NCBI GenBank assembly: GCA_023399815.1
Contig: JAEWOJ010000067.1
Coordinates: 1 to 6,712 of the forward strand
Source: Pseudomonadota bacterium
Lineage (GTDB): Bacteria > Pseudomonadota > Gammaproteobacteria > Xanthomonadales > Xanthomonadaceae
Direction of reading: 5' to 3'
Length of the DNA stretch: 6,712 nucleotides
Positions 1 through 6,712 of the stretch are shown piece after piece. The notes beneath the pieces were generated by a model. The model was not told the DNA's origin. It did no database searches and saw only the letters and a program-made list of their open reading frames with translations. The position numbers and the translations under genes were made by a program. The first letter of the stretch is position 1. Every line of letters begins with the position of its first letter.

Positions 1-27
1 GGCAACCACACTGGCAATGATCCCGAG

Positions 28-52
28 GATGCCGGCCAGCGGCCGGCACTAC
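28..52 (-). repeat. REP/SMAG-like palindrome 1 (GTAG foot)
   Basis: A perfect 8-bp stem (30-37 with 41-48) closes a 3-base AGC loop. On the minus strand it reads GTAG (complement of 49-52), then TGCCGGCC, GCT, GGCCGGCA. That is the layout of GTAG-type REP elements (SMAG family) of Stenotrophomonas: a GTAG foot followed by a short GC-rich hairpin. Such elements are non-autonomous, are thought to be spread by RAYT (TnpA-REP) transposases, and can act as RNA-stability or termination signals. The stem and foot are seen directly; family membership is inferred by recognition. Confidence 0.8.
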
Positions 53-84
53 CCTTGTGGTTGCGATGGGTAACGATGAAGACG

Positions 85-109
85 GTGGGTGCCGACCGGT
101 GGTCGGCAC
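85..109 (+). repeat. REP/SMAG-like palindrome 2 (GTGG foot)
   Basis: A perfect 9-bp stem (89-97 with 101-109) closes a GGT loop. GTGG at 85-88 sits where GTAG is expected, so this is a variant or decayed foot. The TGCCGACC/GGTCGGCA stem differs from palindrome 1 by a compensated base-pair change (GCCGGCC to GCCGACC), as expected for a REP subfamily under pairing selection. It faces opposite to palindrome 1. Confidence 0.72.
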
Positions 110-142
110 TTTCGCAATGAGCGCCGGTGCATCACGTCCAGC

Positions 143-167
143 CGCCCGACCAACGGTCGGGCGCCAC
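143..167 (-). repeat. REP/SMAG-like palindrome 3 (GTGG foot)
   Basis: A perfect 9-bp stem (143-151 with 155-163) has an AAC loop, which reads GTT on the minus strand; GTT is the usual loop of the GACC...GGTC subclass. CCAC at 164-167 gives a GTGG foot on the minus strand. The element is therefore inverted relative to palindrome 2, making a BIME-like pair. Confidence 0.7.
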
Positions 168-181
168 CGTAAGCGATTCGG

Positions 182-207
182 GTAGCGTGGCGCCGGCCGC
201 TGGCCGG
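182..207 (+). repeat. REP/SMAG-like palindrome 4
   Basis: A 6-bp stem (193-198 with 202-207) closes a GCT loop, the same loop that palindrome 1 has on its own strand. Both a GTAG (182-185) and a GTGG (187-190) precede it; the GTGG has the spacing seen in the other copies. The right arm ends in AA (208-209) instead of completing the pairing, so this copy is shorter or decayed. Its orientation is again opposite to its left neighbour, giving -,+,-,+ across the cluster. Confidence 0.65.
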
Positions 208-376
208 AATGACAATGACACGGCCCACACATTCCCCGCGTTGCTGCCCTCTGCTCGTACACTTGGGCCTGGCGACGTGGACGATCCCGCAGGTCTGGCG
301 CAGGTACTTGGACGGCGCGGCGTGCGGGTGGTTTTCCCCGCGGATTCCGAAGACGGGGCCGCACCGGCCCGAAGAT

Positions 377-381
377 GAGGA
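377..381 (+). promoter_or_regulatory. Ribosome binding site deciding the dehydrogenase start
   Basis: GAGGA lies 8 bases before the ATG at 390. It falls inside the coding sequence if the earlier in-frame ATG at 375 were used, and nothing resembling a Shine-Dalgarno precedes 375. This favours 390 as the start. Confidence 0.75.
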
Positions 382-389
382 CAGACACC

Positions 390-1439
390 ATGACGATCAA
401 AGCCTGGGGCGCGCATGCGGGCGACCAGCCCCTCCAGCCCCTCGACATCACCCGGCGCGCGCCGGGCGCGCACGACGTGCGCATCGACATCGCCTATTGC
501 GGCGTATGCCATTCCGACATCCACCAGGTGCGTTCGGAATGGGCCGGCACCCTGTATCCCTGCGTGCCGGGCCACGAGATCGTCGGCCGCGTGGCGGCGG
601 TGGGAGCGCAGGTCTCTGATTTCCAGGTCGGCGACCTGGTCGGCGTCGGCTGCATCGTCGACAGCTGCCGGCGCTGCGCCGACTGCGAGGAAGGACTGGA
701 GAACTACTGCGACCACATGGTCGGCACCTACAACGGCCCGACCGCGGACGCGCCCGGCCACACCCTGGGCGGCTACTCGCAGCAGGTGGTCGTGCACGAG
801 CGCTACGTGCTGCGCATCCGCCACCCGGAGACCCAGCTGGCGGCGGTGGCGCCGCTGCTGTGCGCGGGCATCACCACCTGGTCGCCGCTGCGCCACTGGC
901 AGGTGGGGCCGGGCCACAAGGTGGGCGTGGTCGGCATCGGCGGCCTCGGCCACATGGGCATCAAGCTGGCGCATGCGCTGGGCGCGCACGTGGTTGCCTT
1001 CACCACGTCCGAGTCCAAGCGCGAGGCGGCCAAGGCGCTGGGCGCGGACGAAGTGGTCGTCTCGCGCAATGCCGATGAGGTGGCCGCGCACCGCAAGAGC
1101 TTCGACTTCATCCTCAACACGGTGGCCGTGCCGCACGATCTGGATGCCTTCCTGGCGCTGCTCAAGCGCGACGGCACGCTGACGCTGGTCGGCGCGCCGG
1201 CCACGCCGCATCCGTCGCCGAACGTGTTCAACCTGATCATGAAGCGCCGCGCCATCGCCGGCTCGATGATCGGCGGCATTCCCGAGACGCAGCAGATGCT
1301 GGACTTCTGCGCCGAGCACGGCATCGTCGCCGACATCGAGCTGATCCGCGCCGACGGGATCAACCAGGCCTACGAGCGGATGTTGAAGGGCGACGTGAAG
1401 TATCGCTTCGTCATCGACAACGCCAGCATGGCGGGTTGA
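390..1439 (+). CDS. yahK: Zinc-dependent NADP(H) alcohol/aldehyde dehydrogenase, YahK-like
   Basis: Medium-chain dehydrogenase/reductase of the cinnamyl-alcohol dehydrogenase branch, expected to reduce aldehydes to alcohols in the cytosol. Starting at 390 gives 349 residues, the length of E. coli YahK, which it closely resembles throughout as I recall that sequence. The N-terminal GroES-like catalytic domain has the zinc ligands Cys40 (CGVCHSD), His62 (GHEIVG) and Cys158. The structural zinc site is Cys93, Cys96, Cys99 and Cys107. The Rossmann domain starts at the GIGGLGH turn (182-188); TTSESK after the second strand suits NADP(H) preference, as in YahK. All key residues are present. There is no signal peptide. 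An in-frame ATG at 375 would add five residues but lacks a Shine-Dalgarno. The gene stands alone, converging on acnA. The physiological substrate cannot be told from sequence. Confidence 0.95.
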   Translation: MTIKAWGAHAGDQPLQPLDITRRAPGAHDVRIDIAYCGVCHSDIHQVRSEWAGTLYPCVPGHEIVGRVAAVGAQVSDFQVGDLVGVGCIVDSCRRCADCEEGLENYCDHMVGTYNGPTADAPGHTLGGYSQQVVVHERYVLRIRHPETQLAAVAPLLCAGITTWSPLRHWQVGPGHKVGVVGIGGLGHMGIKLAHALGAHVVAFTTSESKREAAKALGADEVVVSRNADEVAAHRKSFDFILNTVAVPHDLDAFLALLKRDGTLTLVGAPATPHPSPNVFNLIMKRRAIAGSMIGGIPETQQMLDFCAEHGIVADIELIRADGINQAYERMLKGDVKYRFVIDNASMAG

Positions 1440-1516
1440 GCGGCGAAGGATTACCGGTGGTCGCGGGGATGGACGCGTCGCCGCGCCTCCGGGTGGAAAG
1501 CAATCGGGACATCGCT

Positions 1517-1529
1517 GGGGCTTCGCCCC
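1517..1529. terminator. Small GC hairpin between convergent genes
   Basis: GGGGC, TTC, GCCCC forms a 5-bp GC-only stem 78 bases after the dehydrogenase stop. No T-run follows on either strand, so if it helps termination it does so weakly or together with the larger hairpin at 1545-1567. Confidence 0.35.
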
Positions 1530-1530
1530 G

Positions 1531-1570
1531 TACCCTCACCCCAACCCCTCTCCCGGAGGGAGAGGGGCTT
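1531..1570. repeat. Family intergenic repeat with 10-bp hairpin, probable bidirectional terminator
   Basis: A perfect 10-bp stem (1545-1554 with 1558-1567, CCCCTCTCCC / GGGAGAGGGG) closes a GGA loop. The left flank CCCTCACCCC (1533-1542) belongs to an intergenic repeat I recognise as widespread in Xanthomonas, Stenotrophomonas and some pseudomonads; in translated frames it shows as LTPTPLPEGEG. Its place between the ends of two convergent genes (dehydrogenase stop at 1439, acnA stop at 1609) suits a shared terminator. On the plus strand it is followed by only a short CTTTGC, so it is not a textbook intrinsic terminator. The stem is seen; the role is inferred. Confidence 0.6.
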
Positions 1571-1608
1571 TGCTGCAATAAGGCTGCTGTCCGCCATTCA
1601 ACGGGCGA

Positions 1609-4371
<2,763 letters not shown>

Positions 4372-4378
4372 GGGCTGG

Positions 4379-4383
4379 CTCCT
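4379..4383 (-). promoter_or_regulatory. Ribosome binding site of acnA
   Basis: CTCCT on the plus strand is AGGAG on the coding strand, 7 bases before the ATG at 4371. It fixes the start within an otherwise long open upstream frame. Confidence 0.8.
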
Positions 4384-4600
4384 GTGGCGGATGGCGGGCG
4401 GCGGCGCGGGGCCGCACTGCTGGCTGGGGCGGGGCGCCCCCGTTCAGTAATTGGTCGCCCGAGTATGGACGATCTTCCCGCGGGGGACGCCGCGCATGGG
4501 GTCCAGCATACGCACCGGTTTGTTGCAGCCATGTCACGGCACCGGCGCCAAGCCTTGTGCCGCAGGCCTTGCGACGAGCGGGGAGGGCGCGGGCGGGATT

Positions 4601-4628
4601 TTGGTATGCGGGTGGAGGTATGTATAAT
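4601..4628 (+). promoter_or_regulatory. Sigma-70 promoter of the vapBC operon
   Basis: A perfect TATAAT -10 box at 4623-4628 is preceded, with a 16-base spacer, by TTGGTA at 4601-4606, a 4/6 match to the -35 consensus. This AT-rich island stands out in GC-rich DNA. Transcription would start near 4635, leaving a leader of only about 18 bases before the antitoxin ATG at 4653. Confidence 0.8.
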
Positions 4629-4638
4629 TCATGCATAC
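4604..4638. promoter_or_regulatory. Probable autoregulatory operator overlapping the -10 box
   Basis: GTATG at 4618-4622 and CATAC at 4634-4638 form an inverted repeat with an 11-base spacer that contains the whole TATAAT box. A further copy, GTATGC at 4604-4609, is the exact inverse of GCATAC at 4633-4638 and lies in the promoter spacer. AbrB/MazE-fold antitoxins, alone or with their toxin, typically bind inverted repeats over their own promoter and repress it. The repeats are seen; binding is inferred. Confidence 0.65.
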
Positions 4639-4641
4639 TTT

Positions 4642-4646
4642 GGAGG
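4642..4646 (+). promoter_or_regulatory. Ribosome binding site of the antitoxin gene
   Basis: GGAGG lies 6 bases before the ATG at 4653. The frame stays open upstream to 4557, but any earlier start would lie ahead of the promoter's expected transcription start, so 4653 is the only sensible start. Confidence 0.85.
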
Positions 4647-4652
4647 GCGCCC

Positions 4653-4886
4653 ATGGAAGCCACTGTTGCCGAACGCGGACAGATCACCCTGCCCAAGGCC
4701 GTGCGCGACGCGCTGGGCCTGACCAAGGGCACGCTGCTGAAGGTCGAGCTCGAGGGCAGCCGCATCGTCCTGCGCAAGAGCGTGGACGACGCCATTTCCC
4801 GTGCCCGCGGCAAGTTCGCGCTGGACGGCTTCGAGTCGGCCGAGCAGGCCGTGCGCACGGTGCGCGACGAGGCCGGCGACGCATGA
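4653..4886 (+). CDS. vapB: Type II antitoxin, AbrB/MazE-fold (SpoVT-AbrB domain)
   Basis: A 77-residue cytosolic DNA-binding antitoxin, expected to neutralise the PIN toxin encoded next to it and to repress the shared promoter. Residues 1-45 form a swapped-hairpin AbrB domain with the usual pattern: ATVAERGQITLPKAVRDALGL (3-23, the hallmark R-GQ-TLPK-VR-LG), then KGTLLKVELEGSRIVLRK. The charged tail (about 46-77) is the likely toxin-wrapping segment, normally flexible and protease-sensitive. The stop overlaps the toxin start as ATGA (4883-4886), so the two are translationally coupled. Codon use is GC-rich like its neighbours, arguing for long residence rather than a recent arrival. The family is confident; the symbol vapB follows from the VapC partner, and mazE-like or abrB-like would serve equally. 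Confidence 0.9.
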   Translation: MEATVAERGQITLPKAVRDALGLTKGTLLKVELEGSRIVLRKSVDDAISRARGKFALDGFESAEQAVRTVRDEAGDA

Positions 4887-5284
4887 TCGCGGTCGATTCG
4901 CCGGTCCTGATCGAACTGCTCAGCGACGGCGCCCGCGCCGACGCGGTGGAGGCCTGCCTGCGCCAGGCGCTGGTCGGCGGCCGCGTGGTCGTGTGCGGCA
5001 CGACGCTGGCCGAGATCTGCGCCTCGCTGCGCGGCGGCGCGCAGGTGCAGGAAGCGCTGGAGGAAATGGGCATCCGTTTCAGCCCGCTGGAGGCCAAGTC
5101 CGCGCTGCGCGCCGGCGAGATGCACCGCCGCCACCGCCAGCGCAACGCCGGCGACACCCGCCGCATCGACGATTTCATGGTCGGCGCCCACGCACTGCTG
5201 CAGTGCGACGGCCTGATCACCTGGAACGACACGTTTTACCGCGACTACTTCAAGGGCCTGAAGCTGATCGTGCCGCAAGCCTGA
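4883..5284 (+). CDS. vapC: Type II toxin, VapC-family PIN-domain ribonuclease
   Basis: A 133-residue PIN domain, predicted to be an Mg/Mn-dependent endoribonuclease; VapC toxins usually cut tRNA or the rRNA sarcin-ricin loop and halt translation. The fold's acidic residues are visible: Asp5 (IAVDSPVLIELL), Glu44 (TTLAEICASL) and Asp97 in RRIDDFMVGAHAL, the signature of the DFxIGAHA-type VapC. The fourth position, usually Asp in TRD..FY, reads TWNDTFY here, so Asn115 occupies it and Asp116 sits one residue later. The ATG overlaps the antitoxin stop (ATGA); ACGAGG at 4867-4872, inside vapB, may serve as its binding site. The frame is full length and undamaged, so the module looks functional. 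The cellular RNA target cannot be deduced. Confidence 0.92.
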   Translation: MIAVDSPVLIELLSDGARADAVEACLRQALVGGRVVVCGTTLAEICASLRGGAQVQEALEEMGIRFSPLEAKSALRAGEMHRRHRQRNAGDTRRIDDFMVGAHALLQCDGLITWNDTFYRDYFKGLKLIVPQA

Positions 5285-5325
5285 GCGCCCACCTTTTTAT
5301 CTATCCGTACCACCCGGGAGTTGTC
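5285..5325 (+). other. Short vapC-acnB spacer with T-rich tract
   Basis: Only 41 bases separate vapC from acnB. They hold a T5 run and a CTTTTTATCTATCC tract (5293-5306). TTTTAT at 5295-5300 is a 4/6 match to a -10 box but has no plausible -35 upstream, and there is no hairpin before the T-run strong enough to be a terminator. acnB is therefore either read through from the TA promoter or uses a promoter hidden inside vapC. Confidence 0.5.
5316..5320 (+). promoter_or_regulatory. Ribosome binding site of acnB
   Basis: GGGAG lies 5 bases before the ATG at 5326, a normal if slightly tight spacing. Confidence 0.75.
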
Positions 5326-6712
5326 ATGTTGGAAGCCTACCGCCACCACGTAGCCGAGCGCGCCGCCCTCGGCATCCCGCCGTTGCCGCTGTCCGCACAG
5401 CAGACGGCCGACGTCATCGAGCTGCTGAAGAACCCGCCGGCGGGCGAGGCCGAGTTCCTGCTCGACCTGATCACCAACCGCGTGCCGGCCGGCGTGGACG
5501 ATGCCGCCAAGGTCAAGGCTTCGTACCTGGCCGCCGTCGCCTTCGGCACCGAGAAGAACAACCTGATCAGCCGCGAGCGCGCCACCGAACTGCTGGGCAC
5601 CATGCTCGGCGGCTACAACGTCGCGCCGCTGATCCAGCTGCTGGACGACGCCCAGGTCGGCGCCATCGCCGCCGACGCGCTGAAGAACACCCTGCTGGTG
5701 TTCGACGCCTTCCACGACGTGCAGGAAAAGGCCAAGGCCGGCAACGCCAACGCCCAGGCCGTGCTGCAGAGCTGGGCCGATGCCGAGTGGTTCACCGGCA
5801 AGCCGGAAGTGCCGCAAAGCCTGACCATCACCGTGTTCAAGGTGCCGGGCGAGACCAACACCGACGACCTGTCGCCGGCGCCGGACGCGACCACCCGCCC
5901 GGACATCCCGATGCACGCGCTGGCGATGCTGAAGAACGCGCGCCCGGACGCGCCGTTCCAGCCGGAGGAAGACGGCAAGCGCGGCCCGATCCAGCAGATC
6001 CTCGACCTCAAGGACAAGGGCCACCTGGTCGCCTATGTCGGCGACGTGGTCGGCACCGGCTCCTCGCGCAAGTCGGCCACCAACAGCGTGCTGTGGTGGA
6101 CGGGCGACGACATTCCGTTCATCCCGAACAAGCGCGCCGGCGGCGTGTGCCTGGGCGGCAAGATCGCGCCGATCTTCTACAACACCATGGAAGACGCCGG
6201 TGCGCTGCCGATCGAGCTGGACGTGTCGCAGATGGAGCACGGCGACGTCGTCGAGCTGCGCCCGTACGAAGGCAAGGCGCTGAAGAACGGCGAGGTGATC
6301 GCCGAGTTCCAGGTCAAGTCCGACGTGCTGTTCGACGAAGTGCGCGCCGGCGGCCGCATTCCGCTGATCATCGGCCGCGGCCTGACCGCCAAGGCGCGCG
6401 AGGCCCTCGGCCTGCCGGCCACCGACCTGTTCCGCCTGCCGGTGCAGCCGGCCGACACCGGCAAGGGCTATTCGCTGGCGCAGAAGATGGTCGGTCGCGC
6501 CTGTGGTCTACCCATCGTTGACGGTACGCAGCAAGGCATGCGCCCGGGCACCTACTGCGAGCCGAAGATGACCTCGGTGGGCTCGCAGGACACCACCGGC
6601 CCGATGACCCGCGACGAGCTGAAGGACCTGGCCTGCCTGGGCTTCTCGGCCGACCTGGTGATGCAGTCGTTCTGCCACACCGCCGCCTACCCGAAGCCGG
6701 TGGACGTGAAGA
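5326..6712 (+). CDS. acnB: Aconitate hydratase B / 2-methylisocitrate dehydratase (5' part, cut by window edge)
   Basis: N-terminal 462 residues of aconitase B (E. coli AcnB is 865), the main TCA-cycle aconitase; AcnB proteins also hydrate 2-methyl-cis-aconitate. In Xanthomonas the AcnB-type aconitase is RpfA. The match begins at residue 1 (MLEAYRHHVAERAALGI) with an AcnB-specific HEAT-like domain (about 1-160). The swivel domain follows, with ETNTDDLSPAPDA (176-188) and GTGSSRKSATNS (243-254, catalytic Ser246 and Arg248). The catalytic core starts with GSQDTTGPMTRDE (419-431) and SFCHTAAYPKP (448-458). The three cluster cysteines lie beyond the window and cannot be checked. Residues 395-405, between RACG and RPGTYCEPKM, are about seven longer than in E. 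coli AcnB and use atypical codons. The open frame runs off the right edge without a stop. Confidence 0.97.
   Translation, partial: MLEAYRHHVAERAALGIPPLPLSAQQTADVIELLKNPPAGEAEFLLDLITNRVPAGVDDAAKVKASYLAAVAFGTEKNNLISRERATELLGTMLGGYNVAPLIQLLDDAQVGAIAADALKNTLLVFDAFHDVQEKAKAGNANAQAVLQSWADAEWFTGKPEVPQSLTITVFKVPGETNTDDLSPAPDATTRPDIPMHALAMLKNARPDAPFQPEEDGKRGPIQQILDLKDKGHLVAYVGDVVGTGSSRKSATNSVLWWTGDDIPFIPNKRAGGVCLGGKIAPIFYNTMEDAGALPIELDVSQMEHGDVVELRPYEGKALKNGEVIAEFQVKSDVLFDEVRAGGRIPLIIGRGLTAKAREALGLPATDLFRLPVQPADTGKGYSLAQKMVGRACGLPIVDGTQQGMRPGTYCEPKMTSVGSQDTTGPMTRDELKDLACLGFSADLVMQSFCHTAAYPKPVDVK

Larger units (their letters stand above)
1..389. other. Non-coding upstream region with REP cluster and dehydrogenase leader
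   Basis: I see no supportable gene here. The open frames crossing the stretch lack a credible ribosome binding site, run through the palindromes, or are mirror frames of the downstream dehydrogenase. Bases 1-210 are mostly the REP-like cluster. Bases 211-389 are the putative leader of the dehydrogenase. A TTGGAC at 308-313 resembles a -35 box, but no good -10 follows at normal spacing, so I do not call a promoter. Weak inverted repeats (336-340 with 354-358; 357-360 with 366-369) lie just before the ribosome binding site and could fold in the leader RNA. Confidence 0.6.
4372..4652. other. Divergent intergenic region between acnA and the TA operon
   Basis: These 281 bases must hold the acnA promoter (leftward) and the TA promoter (rightward). 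The rightward one is clear and is listed separately. For acnA no hexamer pair is convincing: on the minus strand CATACT (complement of 4462-4467) and TATGCT (complement of 4505-4510) are possible -10 boxes, but neither has a matching -35. A perfect 10-base palindrome GGGGCGCCCC lies at 4431-4440, 60 bases before the acnA start. Five GTATG/CATAC motifs fall in this region (4463, 4507, 4604, 4618, 4634). I see no small gene in it. Confidence 0.55.

Noticed and set aside
28..207. Regularly spaced palindromes considered as a CRISPR array.
   Set aside because: The units differ in sequence, alternate in orientation, and have spacers of unequal length with no conserved ~28-36-base repeat. REP elements explain them better.
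127..378. Possible 83-residue gene with a GTG start in the left region.
   Set aside because: It is partly made of REP palindromes, shows no Shine-Dalgarno and no family features, and has much weaker third-position GC bias than the real genes.
132..1319. A 395-codon minus-strand open frame opposite the dehydrogenase.
   Set aside because: It is an antisense shadow of a confidently identified gene and runs on through the REP palindromes.
4557..4652. N-terminal extension of the antitoxin (109 residues from 4557).
   Set aside because: It would have to be translated from DNA upstream of and across the promoter, lacks a ribosome binding site, and adds a non-conserved Arg/Gly-rich stretch ahead of the AbrB domain.
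5293..5306. T-rich tract after vapC as an intrinsic terminator.
   Set aside because: The only inverted repeat nearby (5248-5252 with 5259-5263) is short, lies inside vapC and is about 30 bases before the T-run, too far for intrinsic termination.
5245..6240. A 331-codon minus-strand open frame opposite acnB.
   Set aside because: It is an antisense shadow of acnB; the sense frame matches AcnB from its first residue.

Overview
The window is GC-rich chromosomal DNA from a gammaproteobacterium, most likely Stenotrophomonas or a close relative in the Xanthomonadaceae. Three things suggest this. Coding sequence ends almost every codon in G or C. The left end carries short palindromes with GTAG/GTGG feet, like the SMAG/REP elements of Stenotrophomonas maltophilia. 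A short CCCTCACCCC...GAGAGGGG repeat, common between genes in this family, lies between two convergent genes. The genus is inferred by eye and was not checked by a search.

Layout. Positions 1-389 hold no convincing gene; the first ~210 bases are a cluster of four REP-like palindromes in alternating orientation. A zinc-dependent, YahK-type alcohol/aldehyde dehydrogenase runs rightwards (390-1439). It converges on acnA (1609-4371, leftwards) across a 169-base spacer with two hairpins, one of them terminator-like and part of the family repeat. Upstream of acnA a 281-base divergent region (4372-4652) contains a strong sigma-70 promoter with a perfect TATAAT box. GTATG/CATAC half-sites surround that box and look like an autoregulatory operator. 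This promoter drives a two-gene toxin-antitoxin operon: a 77-residue AbrB/MazE-fold antitoxin (4653-4886) and a 133-residue PIN-domain VapC toxin (4883-5284), overlapping as ATGA. Only 41 bases after vapC comes acnB (5326 to the right edge, cut off after 462 codons), whose N-terminal half is complete.

How it fits together. AcnA and AcnB are the two distinct bacterial aconitases. Both interconvert citrate and isocitrate in the TCA cycle; in the enterobacterial model AcnA is the stress-stable form and AcnB the main catabolic, iron- and oxidation-sensitive form. In Xanthomonas the AcnB-type aconitase is RpfA, linked to virulence-factor control and the rpf (DSF signalling) region. The notable feature here is a VapBC module wedged between the two aconitase genes, reading into acnB, with its operator-like motif also recurring on the acnA side of the intergenic region. 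This raises the possibility that the antitoxin links aconitase transcription to the TA module. The dehydrogenase appears to be an unrelated neighbour.
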